NCBI RefSeq assembly: GCF_018139145.2
Contig: NC_059478.1
Span: 29,945,001-30,009,000, forward strand
Source of the DNA: Gymnogyps californianus
Taxonomy: Eukaryota > Chordata > Aves > Accipitriformes > Cathartidae
Direction: 5' to 3'
Length of the DNA: 64,000 nucleotides
Both the position numbers and the translations under genes were made by a program. Positions 13,401-26,600 of this stretch are shown piece after piece. The notes below the pieces were generated by a model. That model did not search any database and was not told the DNA's origin. It saw only the letters and a list, made by a program, of their open reading frames with translations. Position 1 is the first letter of the stretch; the number at the start of each line of letters is the position of its first letter.

Positions 13401-16400
13401 TATGTTATCATTCAGGTACCCCACAGATTTTCCCATACTAACCCAGCAGAAGGTTTACCCTCCTTTGCTGGGGAAGACCTGTTCCCGAGTGCCAATATTT
13501 TTCTATTGGCAAGGTAACACAGGTGAAATAGAGAGAAAAGTCCAGACTCTAATAATGTGAAGAAAAAGCCCTCTGTTTCCAAGAGGAATCTAATTCTATG
13601 GGACAATACAGCTGCTTTGGTACATTATAAAACATTGTTCTGAGCAGGCTCCTCAGAGAGCCATAGGCAGCATTTTGCAGCTGCTCCTCAACACCTCACT
13701 AGATAATACAGTACATAAATTTGATTGCACTTGATTATGCCCCAGTTTGGCAGCTGCACAAGCATAAGAACACAGCAACTGGTATTTAGGAAAGAATGAC
13801 CGGAGGGAATAGTTTAGCTCATACATAGCAGAAAAGACCAAGCCAAAACTGACCAGGAGTTTATGTTATCTATCCTTTCCCATTCAGTCTTCAGTTAAAT
13901 TATGTGAATTTGTCAAGACAACATAGAAAGTATCTCTCAGTACCAGGAATGTTTTAGAAGAAATAGTACAGCACATATTGTCATTCACGTAAAACCAGTA
14001 TTGAGTGAATTAATTTTGGCTGTCCTCTTGGTTTAAATTTAATGATAAATAAGAAAAAAGATAGATTTCATATACTTTTAGAGATCTGTATTTTCCTTCT
14101 GACTAGACATTATATTGACCATATCAGGCACTGATTTATAATCATGGTAGAAGATTTAGATTGCAAATTTCAGTACTGGCCTCTGAGTGTTTGGGTCAAA
14201 TTTTTCATCCCTAACAAATGGTAAGCTTAAGTAGTAAAACAGACAAATAATCTCCAGTCTGTGGTCTATTACCAGTTTCATCTACAGCTGACAGCAAGCA
14301 AAACAGTGCATGACACAAGTTACCCAAGCTAATGGTCTGTCTCACAGCATGTTTTTAACCAAACCTTAAACTCCCAAAGAATATACTGTTGCTGCAAAGT
14401 TATTTAGAGTATGTCTGCACAGACAACTGGAGACAGACATGAACTCGCTCTGCCTTTGCTCTGAGCTGCCAAGGCTGGTCCGGAAGCCATATAGCCACAT
14501 TAGTCCTTCGCATACGAGCTTGGGCGCAAAGCCACGCTAATGCGGCTATACAGCTTCCGGCATGGATCTGGCACTGGTCTGCCTGGTTTGGCTCGTGGGC
14601 TAAGTGAGTTCACATCTGCTTGCAACCAGAGCATCTCCACATCCTCTTGCACAGTTTATACAATTGTCAACTCTTCAAATGTAACTAATGAGTCCTGAGA
14701 GGCAAAATCTGGTATGGCACAGTACAGCTGAACGACGACAGAATTCCATTAGAACAGAATGAGCAATATTTTTCATTCGTGGGATGTTAAAATGCCAATG
14801 CGTTCCTCAAATCAGAGAGCTGTGAAAAAAGATGATATGGGGAAAAGGGTACTATAATGTAGTAGTTTCTCATTAAATACTAGGCTTTAACAGCATGAGT
14901 AAGAATGACCCACGCAGGAATCTGAGCAGAAGGATAAGGGATTACCAGAACTGATGGCATTATGGACAGGAATCCCCTTAAAGAAAGACAGTTCTATATT
15001 TAGCGTATCGTATTTAATTCAGCAACAAAACCCCAATAGTAACAAATATTTATTACAACCCCCAAGTGAGCCTTCAAATAAATATAAAATTTTATTAGCA
15101 TCCACTTGCTTGTATCAGGCACAACATACTCAGAGGAACAAGCTTTATAATTTTAAAAAATACAGGTCGAATCAGTTATTTAGCTTTGACTATAAAGGGA
15201 ACAATCTTTCTTTAACAGATTCTGCACATGGAAAAGAATCAAACCTCTGCTACTCCTTATTTCTTAAATATCTAGAAAATGGTCAGTGGTAAATAAATAC
15301 AAAATGTAATCATTATTCTAAGCCTAAACAAAACAAACTGCTTTTTCTGAAGGGAATATTCACTGGGGTAATAAGCCTGTTATGACAGCTGAACAGTTCA
15401 ATTCTGCCCTGACAATTCTTTCCCACAGGCAGTCTTACTGCTTACTGGTAATCATAGTCTTGAAAAACTGGGCCCTATATCTATTACCAGATAAAAGCTT
15501 AACCATATAAACAAGGAGGGTGTTGAAACAAAGGATGCAGTTTGCTATTACATATATAGGTAGACATATAAGACAAAGAGACCTCAACAGGTTCAGCTGG
15601 TGCAAACCTGTGTAACTCTGGCTTTAGCCTGCTTTTCTGAAGAAGCAAGGCTTATGCAGTCAAACTCTGTGTGTGTGAGAGCCCTTACTAATAAGATTTT
15701 AATTCATTTTTCTCTCAAATTATGCAGAGGGGATGGAAGGCTCGGAAAGAGAGAATTAAGTTCCCGTAAGGTCTGTGAAACTATATGGCTGAATACAGGA
15801 AAGAAAGAATCTGTGCGCTTCTAGTATTATCTTGAAAAAGAACCAGGGGCTGCAAGCCCTGCCTCTTCTCCAACCTGCCTTACAGATCTGCAGCACACAC
15901 AGTTTGCAACTACTCTTTGAAGATGCAGGAGGTCTGCTGCACGTGGCGGTTCTGCCTGCCCAGAGCTCTGCAGCACGCTGGGAGTCAGACCTCCTCCTCC
16001 CCTGCGGGCTCACTGCAACCTCTGCATTTTGAACAGAAAGGGAGAGTTGAATTTCCTTTCTGGGGTAAACGCCACAGTGTAAGCTCTCTGCCTACTGGAA
16101 GGAATCCATGCCAAAAAGAAGCATTATAAATGCCTCAGCAGTGGTAAATTTTTCAGTCAGAGTTTGCAGCTTCTTCAAAACCTCAGTCACAACAAGATAC
16201 GAAGTTGTAACAGATCAGGTTTCAGTAACGGCCTCCCCAAAAAACTTAAGTCAATGAAGTTATGCTTACTGAAAATCAAGTTTCTGGCGCACTGGAAGTC
16301 GATCAGTACAAAACTGGTAACCTGAGATGAAGACGATCGGGCAGGGGACAGGCACAGGGACAAAGACGCTCCGAAGGGAGGTGACAGCGTGTGAATTATG

Positions 16401-19400
16401 GCACAGTACCTGCCAGCATGGCTGGCCTGCGCTGGCCACCCACTGCAGCTGGCACAGACAGGATTTGGTCAGAGGGTTTATATTATCTTTAGCAAATGTG
16501 AGAAGATATTAATGGGAAAGTTGAGTGTTTGTTCCTCTCCCAGTTTTTTGCTTCGTGCAGAGCACAAAGACATTGACATCAGATTTGATTATTTCAAGCA
16601 TTTAAGAAGTTGAGAAACTAAAGTGATGCACAGGCATCTCTGCCAATCAACTTGTCCTGAAAGCACTTCCTGCAGATGCAGGATACGTGTGTGTGTGTGT
16701 GAGTTTATAATTAACCATAGTGAAAGAGAGTAGAGATTTTATTATTTTCTGGGTAGGTAGCACTATTAGAAAACGCCTCGGATGAACGTCCTCCCTGCAC
16801 TGGAGTGACGGAGCACCCGTAACAACTCGTGGTTCCTCAGTCTTCTAGACAGAGCCACCTCCTGGCTACGGGGTGTAATACAGACCGAGCCTCCCCACAC
16901 GCCGGGAAACGCCTTAGACGGAAGGAAAGATGGTTTAACAAACTTGAGCACCTCGGGCCAGCTGATCAGCAGATCTTCTGTCTGAAGACCTGGACCTATG
17001 TTTTTTTAAACATATCAGAGGACTCAGGGCCGGATGCACTGAGATTCGTCTCTGTCACTGCCACTCATGTGTGTGCCTGTTTGAAAACCTGAGATACATG
17101 TTGAAATCTTTTGCATATAAGGGAGAAAATACATTATTTGCATTGTAGTTGTCAAATGAGGATCAAAGCCTCTGTCCCAAAGAGAATCAGGGAACTTCAG
17201 ATCTCCTGCAGTCGATCTTTCAGGCTTGTTGAGGACATCCCCTTGTCCAACTGCAGTAAGAGCTCAGGCAGAGCCTAAGTGTGTAACTATGAATTCAGAT
17301 TTGGCTCCGATTCTCTCCGAGCTCTCTTAATATTCCCATTCCCAGGTTTAAAAATAGTATCCTGTGCTTATACATTTAATAAGCACTGTACATCTGGTAA
17401 CTACAGGTTCTAAAATTTGATCTCGTAACACTCTACTACTGAGTATTCCTAGGGCAGACACAAACTATCAGACTATTTGTTATATTTTATTTTCTTTATG
17501 TTGCTAATAGAAGTGGCATCCTTTGCTATATGGGTACCTGATCTCACTGCTGAGAAGAGCAAACTCTATACACGAGACACACTGGATACTAATAGGTATA
17601 AGCAGGGCTAAACCTCAGGCAGAGGATGGAGGCAATAAATATATACTTATTTTAGAGTCGTTGTGTGATGCTATGAAGCTTGTTTATGTAACCAGATAGC
17701 TGAAATAACATCAACCCCCATCCTTAATGAAGGTCCACGTCACAACAAAAACAAAAGCTCATACAGGGCTCAAACTGGCAGGCTAGTGGTTGGTGGTTGC
17801 TTTTTCAAGATTTTTCTGTCTGTGGGAAAACAAAAAGTAAGACCACAGGTGATGGGAGACATCAGAAACAGGTACAGGAGCTCTGGGATACAGCACTTCC
17901 AGGTGCTGGGAGAGAGTTGGGTAGAACAAGGAACTGTACATTGAAGAAACAGTCTCCTGTTGTTCGACTGATTTCTTCTGCATTCAAGGAACTTTTAAAA
18001 TAAACACCATTCAGAGATACCTGACTATATCATCAGTTTCTCATTCCTAATGGATACAATCTGCAAAGTTCTTGTTTTAACTCTCTAACTATCATCAGGT
18101 CAAAAAAGGGATAGTACAAATTTTCAGCCATTTCTTTTTAAGGCTAGATTTGTGCTAGTGACCTATAAGTGCAAGATTTTCTAGACTATTATCAGTCTTC
18201 TGAGCCACACACTTGCCACCCTTTACTTTTGCTGTAACCATTCAAGATAAACTCTGGACTTGGAGACAGGGTATTTTGCACTGAGTGCCTCTTTTAACCT
18301 TCCTTTCTTACCTGTCCTTCTCTTTACAAGTAATTTTTTTACTTGCTAGTTCAAGGAAAAACTTGCATTAATTTCAATGAGGAGAGTAAGATTTAGAGCT
18401 CTCTTTATGGTGCTGTACCCCTGGCTTTTGTAAACAATAATAGAGACTAATTTAAAAGATAATTTAAATGCCATTGCTCCTGCAGGATAGGCTGAGAATA
18501 TTCCAAATCCACAAAGAAATTTAGTTTAAATGTGCATGCAGATTGGTAAAAATACAGAGCACTGGTTTACTGATTTTGTGAAATACATGTGTGGGAAATG
18601 CTGTGCTTGTTTTCCTTGCAAAAACCTGAAATTTCAGTATGCAATAGCAAGTAATGATTAGTTTGTTATACAGGGAGATAGACTCATACTGTCTTGCAAG
18701 GAGAGTTAATCTCTTTGAAGATCTGTAAAGTTTGTTCTCTTTCTTCCTCAGAGGATGGAGTCCATCAGTTCTAACAGTGCGGCTCAGAGATTCGCTCCTG
18801 ACACATCTGTAGGTAACCTAGAGCTATCATAGGCTGTGCCAGAGCAGCTCTTCCCTACTCTGCTGTTGCTCCTCCTGATATCTCTAAAAAACACACGAGG
18901 GTCTAAAGAACTAGACATTTTAGGGAAGGGCATGTGACTCTGCTCCAACCCTTTTCTCTCCTCCTTACTACGTCACTTCTTCGTGTGAGATTCTTGTTTT
19001 CCTTGGAAAACTCTCCTTCCACCTCTCAAAAAAATCTCTTAACATGTTTTGTCTTGATGTTCTCTAGCTGCATGGGACAGAACCAGGTATGAGTCTATGG
19101 TCATACAGCCAGTTTCAGGCACGAAGCACCATGACTCAGCTTCCTTCTGTGAAAAATCATGAGAAGGTAGATGTAAAGGTAGATGATTTAAAAATAAAAT
19201 TAGTGCTGGGTTGTGTCAATATTCAGCAACTCTCAGCGATCTGAAGTCTAGAAACTTTTTTTTTCCTTAAAGTGGAAGATGAGGTTTTGGTGTATGTATT
19301 AGGTTCCAGAAGCTGAGGCTTCAAGGAAAGGCACCAAATATTGCAAGAATTTTTTCTCAGATCTGGTAAGGTAAAGTTAGCTTTGTTACTCTCCATCTCT

Positions 19401-21457
19401 CCTTATATCTTCTCTCAGCACTGGGCACATGAGAGAGCTTTTGGCCATGCCAACTGGTGTTTGTGACTGTAGTCAGTTGGAAGACAGTCAAACTTAGAGG
19501 AGAGAAAAACCTATCCTAAGTTATGCCTGCCCACTGCAAAGGCAGCTACTGTGCACCATCCGTCAGTACCAGGATCTAGATCATTAATTCTGCTACCGAT
19601 ACAGTGGCACCAGTAAAGGTTCTGCCTTTCATGTACTAAGAAATCACTTTCACTTCCAGCTGAAGCCAGGCATATATTATTAGTTCACTGGAGACGCAGG
19701 TTTTTTTCAATGATGTGCATCATCCTACAGCACATCTCTCAAAATACTGCAGAAAAGTATAAATTAACTGTGCTTTTTCATCTTATTTGTACAGTGTATT
19801 ATTTCAATTGTTTAGATTTAAGGTAGGCTTTTTGATAAGGTGGGTTATTTATTTCACATATTTAACTTCTAGTTAGCTTAAAGGAAAAAGTCCTCCCATT
19901 ACAAAGAAAGAAGAAAACATCAATTAAAAAAAACCACATTAGTTTTTAAGCAAATAATACCTATATGAGGCATTGCGGAAATGATCCTATCGATTAAAAA
20001 ACATGTTCATAGCTCCACTATAAATATGAATGTACAGTAGTCAGTAATGCGTCTGGCACTTTGACATTAATTCAGTTAAAACTCAAATAGTGGTGATGAC
20101 ATGTCTTATTTAGGAAACTTCAAAAGTTATTGGAACAGTCATTGTCCTCACTTACCTTGAGACAACCAGTGGGAGGATCAACATTTTCAGCATCCTCATC
20201 AGTAACTCACCAGGAAACTGGAAATAACTAATTTCCTAGAAATACATGGAGAGATGCTTATTGTTTTGAGATAAAGACTATCTGTCTTCATGAGTCCTGC
20301 TAGAACTGTGGATCAGATAACATTGGTACAATCTGCCGCTTTGGTATATAAGGTGGCAAAGATAGTAGGCTTTAAAAGATCATTTAAAAATTAATTAGAT
20401 TACATATTGTGTTGTAATTCAACAAACACACTACATTGTTCGTTCCTTTACAAAGGAAGACAAAAATGAAATATGCCATCTCTTGGGGACTACTGTTAAT
20501 AGGTTGCCGGGAATAATCTCTTCATTCTGCGTTTTGTGTGTTTTCCTAGATGTGTATAAAGCTACTGCTTGGACACAAAAGATGTTCAGACAGTGGTTAG
20601 CAGTAGCAGAACATAGAATTGTTTTAGTTTAGTCGCATTTACTAAAAGTGCTGTATTTTTTAATTGAGATTTACATTTTGTGCTCAAACAATGCATTCAG
20701 CGATGCGTGTTGCCCTGTCTACTCTGTCCGACTAATACAGCAGAAAGAAATGAGTACCTGCACAGAGCTTAGCTGACGTATGCTGGGGGACAAATCCCCA
20801 AGTGACTTTAATAACATGGTCTGCTAATGATGGGAAATCTCAATTTTATTAATACAAAATACCATTGCTGTAATATAAACATCTGTACTGCTGTACATCT
20901 GATGATGAAAAATATTCCCACTGTTTTCTTTAGACATACATGGTCCAAAGTAATATAAAATCCGATGAATATATTGCACTACCAGTTTTTAACAGGTCTA
21001 TATTAGATGCTATGTTTAATCTAGCTTAAACACCCACTATTATTATCCATACTTGCAACATTATAAAATGCTTATGCCAGACTTACTAGGTGTCTTAAAG
21101 ACCAGAACCCTTTGCAAACGTATTGTTTGAGAATGTGTGAAAAGACCCAAAGAACAGTGTAGATTAACAAACAGATGAAATTAAATTAATTTAACAAACA
21201 CATATACATGCTTTTTATCTTCCGAAGTCCATCCTGAAGTTCCACAAGTTGCTATGTCTTTTGTTACGTAAGGATGGTATTTTCTCTGTAGTGCCACACT
21301 GCCGTGCCACGCTTACCTGCTGGGAGAGCCGTCTCGTCCTCAGGAAGAATCCGAGAAGACAGCCGATGGTGACCGACAACACCGAGAGAATGAGCAAACC
21401 ATTTCTTTTACAAACATCCTTGATCCGAGCGAGGATTGCATCAAAAGCCACTGCCAT
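4466..21457 (-). CDS. SLC1A7: Excitatory amino acid transporter 5 (partial, coding exons 1-3)
   Basis: Sodium-dependent glutamate transporter with a large chloride conductance, of the SLC1 family, known mainly from retinal photoreceptors and bipolar cells. Coding exons on the minus strand are 21317..21457 (47 aa, start ATG at 21457), 20156..20235 and 4466..4681. Exon 1 carries a cytoplasmic start and the first membrane helix (LLILSVLSVTIGCLLGFFLR). Exon 2 reads EISYFQFPGELLMRMLK. Exon 3 reads MSGLAALDAKTSSRLG, then a hydrophobic helix, and ends SSADALLDLIR. Splice phases close: exon 1 ends in phase 0, exon 2 ends TCA AG and exon 3 opens with C, restoring Ser. The match to human EAAT5 is closer than to EAAT1-4 (RNGLLILSVLSV, FLRTRRLS). 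The gene is cut by the window start, so the transport core and C-terminus are absent. Initiator choice is inferred from the only upstream Met in a plausible context. Confidence 0.95.
5060..5145 (-). mobile_element. CR1 LINE 3'-end fragment
   Basis: The stretch begins AGAATCATAGAATAATTCAG, then reads GTTTGAAGGGACCTCTGAAG, then TGGTCAACCCCCTCACC. This is the reverse complement of the typical avian CR1 3' terminus, including its ATTCTATG-type tail. It is 5'-truncated to under 100 bp, as most CR1 copies are. Confidence 0.8.
14410..14650. mobile_element. Ancient palindromic (MITE/foldback-like) element
   Basis: Two inner arms, 14480..14503 and 14537..14560, are inverted copies matching at 21 of 24 bases around a 33-bp spacer. 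Weaker inverted similarity continues outward (ACATGAACTCGCT at about 14438 against the reverse complement of the stretch near 14605, TGTGAACTCACT). The left flank starts near TATGTCTGCACAG, like palindromic DNA-transposon fossils I recall from turtles and crocodilians. Family identity is inference. Confidence 0.5.
16687..16702. repeat. Short (GT)n microsatellite
   Basis: About eight GT dinucleotides in SLC1A7 intron 2. Confidence 0.8.
20236..21316 (-). other. SLC1A7 intron 1
   Basis: Intron of about 1.1 kb between donor GTAAGC after exon 1 and acceptor TTTCTAG before exon 2. No other feature seen. Confidence 0.85.
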
Positions 21458-22800
21458 GCTGTCCTCTGTGCTCTTTGGAGAAGAATCAGCATCCCATGGA
21501 GAGAGAATTCACTCGCTCCTCTTGTTCGGGTGGACAGATCTAGCTCTGTATAGATCAGATCAAAGCACTTCAGTTCTGCTTAGCTGACCTGCAAGGTCAC
21601 CCCTCTGCCAATAGCCACCAAGCAAGCAGCTGGCATTATTGTTCCAAATTAATACCAACAATCCTATTATCAACTACATCATTAAGAGCCTGGAAGAAGA
21701 TTAGGGGGCTCTGGAAAAGTAGAACAGAATGCAGTAGTATTTCTAAAACAAGACTGGTTCAAAACAAAGTGACACTCCTGGGAGAAAGACGGTGTTTGAG
21801 TGCATTCCTCGATCTCCCCAGTTTGGGGTCTGGACATAGAAACCTAGAAAGGGAACAGTGCAAGTCATGCATTCAAATGGGTAAAAGTAATGTTACTGCA
21901 GTTTTTCTAAGGGGCAGAGCAGGTAACATTTTGAGCTGGACTATCACAACAGGGCAAGCTAGGTGAAACTGAACTTCATTAATTAAAGCAGGCTTGGGTT
22001 TTTTGTTTTCATGGCGAAAAAAGGCTGAATGAGTAGCATAATAGACACGCATTGAAGAGAAAATAGCTGTATACTGAAACACACAAGGACACCTTCTGGC
22101 ATTTGGCATTTATTATCTTGGAAATTAAATGATTTCACTTTTCCTCCAACCACTATGTTGATTAGAGTAGGGCCAATTTACTTTCAGAGGATTATCAGAC
22201 TAAGCCACAGGGATTGCTTTCCTTTCCTTTGCCGTGTCCGCATTCAATCCCAACGCTGATTTTTATGCTAGCGAGTATCTGATAAAAATACATCACCATA
22301 ACTGTTCACCATGCCATGCTTTCTTACCAAAACATTTCTGTGGTTTCTGGGTTATTCTAAAATTGTTCAGTATTTTTATGGAAAACATTCCATACAGTAC
22401 AACAAAATTGTGTGTTTACAGTATTATATTTTATACTGTAATACAGTATTTGTTGTTACATGCTTAGGTATGAGTAAAAAAGCTCAGGAGAGATTAAACT
22501 GTCCTCTTTGGAGGCAGGATCTGAATATTGTATGGTCAGTAAGACATACAGACACACACCCAAAAAAAAAAAAAAAGAAATAATATGTGGAGTCTATATG
22601 CTGAATAAGAGTGCTGTCAAAGCAAGAGGATCGCAGAAAGTTTTATTAATGCATATGTAAAAGAGGACTGAACTAATGTTGAACCGTCCCACTCCAGACA
22701 TTTTCTAATATCCAGGTGACTTTGCTACCTCGATAGCATGCATCGAATATACTTTCCAAATGAAATAATAACCAAAGAAGGCTTCATGAAATCACGTCGA
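21458..22800. other. Intergenic, SLC1A7-CPT2 head-to-head interval
   Basis: About 1.3 kb of AT-rich DNA between the SLC1A7 start codon and the CPT2 CpG island. It should contain the SLC1A7 5' UTR and promoter, but I cannot place a TSS. It ends with a short poly(A) at 22561..22575. Confidence 0.6.
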
Positions 22801-22809
22801 CCTCCACGC

Positions 22810-23640
22810 TAGCTTCTGTTAGTGGAGTTGCGACCCTCAGCTCTGCAGCTGGGACTTTTCACCCTGGAGAGGCCGGTGCAGGGCCGAGGAGCCGGCGCCG
22901 CCCGAGGCCCGCCCGGGGAGCGGCGGGCTCGGGGGAAGCTCTCCGGCCCGCGGGGCCTGCCCGCCATTTGGCCGCCTCCGCGCCGGGCGGGTTTCGGGGA
23001 ACAAGCCCCAATTCCTCCGACGGGCCGGTGTGAACGCGCCGCCAAGCGCCGAGCTGCCGCCTCCGCCGCGCCGCGGGGCGTTGTGACCGCATTCCGAACG
23101 GGGCCGGACGCCCGCAGCGCCGGGAGGAGCGCAGCCGCTCAACGGCACTACCGGGCAGCTGGCTGGGGTCGCGGCAACCGCTCTCTCCGACCCCGGGACA
23201 GCAGGGAGGGGAGCGGCGCGGGCGGCGCCTCACGGCCTCTGACGCGGGCATCATGGCGTTGCGGCAGTTGCTGCTGCGGCGGGCGGCGGCGGCGGCGCGC
23301 TGGCGGCGGGCCTACAGCAGCGCGGGCGCTGCCGAGTACCTGCACCGCAGCATCGTGCCCACCATGCACTACCAGAAGAGCCTGCCCAGGTACGGCGGGC
23401 CGCTGCCCCGATCCCTGGTGCGCCCGCCGGGTCCCCTGCCCTCCGGGACCGCCCGTCCCGCGGCCTCCTGAGGCGCCGCCGGGAGGGGGCCGGGGCAAGG
23501 CCTGCAGTGAGCGTCCTCCCGGGAGCGAGTGTCACTGCCAGCCCCGGGGCAGGCGCCGAGGGCAGCCGGCGGGCCGGGCTCCGGGGGGCCGCGGGCAGAG
23601 GGCGGTGGCGGCGGCTGGCGGTGTCCGCTGTGAGGAGAGG
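22810..23640 (+). promoter_or_regulatory. CpG island promoter of CPT2
   Basis: Abrupt rise in GC and CpG density surrounding the CPT2 start codon at 23253. No TATA box is visible upstream, consistent with a dispersed housekeeping promoter. Confidence 0.85.
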
Positions 23641-26600
23641 GGAGAGAAAACGCCCCCTCTGCCCTTTCTGTATAGCCGTGCTCGGGGTGGGGTAACTCGC
23701 TGCTGCTTCTATGTGCTCTTCCTAACTCACAGTGGAGAGGAATGGTTTTCTTTTTTAAAACATAAATATGACTATAAATCCACTATTGAAACATCTCTTC
23801 AGGTTGCAAAGTAACCTTCCTTGGTGTAATAGGATTATTTTATAGTAAGAAAGAGGAGCATTTTCATGTTTAGGCTGAAAGGAAGATGACAAAGATATTG
23901 ATTAGGAAATTTGCAAGAAAACATAAATGTTCAGCACCCAGCAGTGAGGGGAAGTCCCAATGCAGGGGTGGCTACCCAACTAAATCTTCCTTTTATATAG
24001 CAGCTTTTCCTTGCAACGGTTCATGTCGTTGTATTCCCTGTAAGGTACTAAGACCCTTCCCTGCGGTACCTTTGTATCAAGACAGTCAAGCTGGTTTTCT
24101 ACCTTGTTTTCCAAGAACCTTGTGCTGTGATGTATGTCCATCTATTCCCTTTCTTCTCTTCTTCCACAAGCAGCTTTTGAGCCATTTGGATAATGTGGGG
24201 TATAAGGAAGGATAGGAGAGAGGGGAGGCAAAGAGAGACTACTGTGTAAGAAACCAAGGCTTCATTAGTACCATTGCTCATAAAGTGCATGTCTCTCTGT
24301 TTCTCTTCCTTCAGACTGCCGGTTCCCAAACTAGAAGATACAATTAGGAGATACCTAAATGCCCAGAAACCACTTTTAAATGATGACCAATTCAGGTATG
24401 GACAGACAAGATACGCATATTGCAGTATCATGTGCTGCTTCAAAGCCAAGTGTTACGTATAAAAAATATGGCATGTGACAGCATTTTGACTCTCTTATTG
24501 ATTGCTGTAGGAAAACTGAAGAACTTGCTCATCACTTTGAAAAGGGAATTGGAAGAGAGCTGCATGAGCAACTGGTTGCTCAAGACAATCAGAACAAGCA
24601 TACTAGTTACATCACAGGTACGTTGGCCTACTGGATAGAGGAGGAGTCTGTAGATCATCATGCTTGATAACAGACAGCTCATAATGCTACAAATAAAATA
24701 GGCTGAAGCTTAAGTTCTCTACTGCATAAACTTGGAATAACATGCTGTGAATACTGCCTGTGACTGTATTTGAGCAAATTCTGAGTCTCTGGTGGAAAGA
24801 ATGCCCGTCATCTAGCTTTTATATACCAGAATTCTGGATAGATGAATATTAAAGAAACAGTATTTTTTCATGAGTTAATGTATTTAAATTTGAGTTTACA
24901 GGGTTTATCTTTTTTCTTTTTTCATTGCTGTCTATTTATGTTTAGGTTAATAGCAGAGCTTAACTGATAACTCCCTTAAGGAAACTAAAGCAATCATTTT
25001 CAAATAATTTCAAGTTATTTAGCATGAAAACTGAACTCTGAGGGGGGTGTCAGAGAATATGACTAAGCTTTGGGAGGCAGAAGTGGTCAGTGCTCTGGAC
25101 TTAAAACCCCCTAAAACTACAAAACCATATTCTTTTAAAGAGCAAAAGAAAAGGAGAGATAGAAAGAGGAAGATGAGAATAAAGAAAACCAAATTAAGAG
25201 AGGGAGGGTATGCATACAGTTTTTTATTTTTCTTCCTTACTGTTGCTTCCACTGACTTCCACATACAAGTGTCTGCTTATGAAAGTATTGGATGGATAGC
25301 AACAGAGGTGGAAATACTTAAATACCTATGGAAGTAGAAGTTTGCATGTTGCCCAGCAAATGCACTTCTATCCTTGCTATCTGTTGAGACTACCTATAAG
25401 GGTGTTAGCTACCACAGCTTCTGTAGACAATTACAGATTATTCACAACAGCTGCTGTTTGGTTTGTTATCTTTTACTTTCTGTTCACTTTGAACAACATC
25501 TGGGGTTTTAACTGGTGGATTTATGGTGTTTGTCAATGCTAACCAGCATGCTGCTTTTTGTCCGTGAACTGTGGGGTGTTTGTATTCCTTTTTGTTTAGT
25601 TATTATTCTTTTTTAGGCCTCATAAAAGACCTGTTCCACTTGAAACTGGTTTTTGAAAGTATGTATAGTTGCCTCCACCCTGGACTTTCAAGTCCAAGGT
25701 TGAAAGGCTATGTGATGATGACAGATGTGGTTTTAAAACTGTAGATGAATGCTAGTTACTCACCTGTGAGGACCTGGAATTAAAATCTTAACTTAGGTCC
25801 TTGAGTTACCCATTGCCCTTTTACAGCCCAGCTAGAAGGTTCTACTTGGGACTGATCCAGGCTTGGAATAATAATTTTTAATACATCAGCTGCCTTGAGA
25901 TGAAGTTGGTGTGCACTTGCTTCCTTGGTCTGCATCCAGTCAGTGTGCAATACCAGAGCTTACTGAGTCTGAAGTTGTTAATGATGATGAAATAGAACCT
26001 ACTTTAAAAATCCCTTCTCTGCCTATGCCCCCTGGATTTTCATTTACTCATAGGCAGGTGTAAAGGTGTGACTACTTTTTAGAGCTCTGATTGATTCCCT
26101 TGGTTTTGGCAAGCACAAAACCTTTGGGTCACATTCATGCTTCTTGATGTGCTGACAGACTGTCTAAAAGACTTGTGGGTATCAAATATAATTCTGCTTT
26201 CCAAAGTCTGTTTTGGGCCTGGAAAAATAACCGTGAGGTCCCCTCTAACCTTGTCTTTTTGCCAGCTTGAGAGACCGATGGTAATGCATCAGTGGCAAGA
26301 GTTTAGCCCTGTGCTGATCATTTTAGTGGACAGAAGGAGGAAGGAGGTGGAAATGCAAGACAGCGAATGTAGATGGAGGAATGCTGCCAGGAATGAAGGA
26401 AACACTGGATCAGAAATAAAGGTGGTTCTAAAGAGAAGCATGCCCTCAGTGACAGAGGGTTGCAGAAATTAATAGCTTAAGAGTAGGTAAAGGCATGTTC
26501 CACTCCAAATGTGAGGTGTGCACCAAAATACAGTGCTGGGGAGCTGCATTGTATGTCGCAGGAGTTACGGTTTATCACTGAGCCATACAGAAAACATGGA

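Larger units (their letters stand above)
4682..20155 (-). other. SLC1A7 intron 2, 15.5 kb
   Basis: Long AT-rich intron between the exon 2 donor (GTAAGT) and the exon 3 acceptor (TTTCCACAG). It holds the CR1 fragment at 5060 and the palindromic element at 14410. Open frames inside it are short and resemble nothing I know. Confidence 0.85.

Noticed and set aside
14954..15292. 112-aa plus-strand ORF in SLC1A7 intron 2
   Set aside because: AT-rich, Asn/Lys/Ser/Tyr-heavy, no recognisable motif or splice context; expected by chance in a 15 kb intron.
22822..23814. 330-aa plus-strand frame across the CPT2 CpG island
   Set aside because: Low-complexity Arg/Gly/Pro/Ala composition from GC-rich DNA; overlaps CPT2 exon 1 in another frame and crosses its splice donor.
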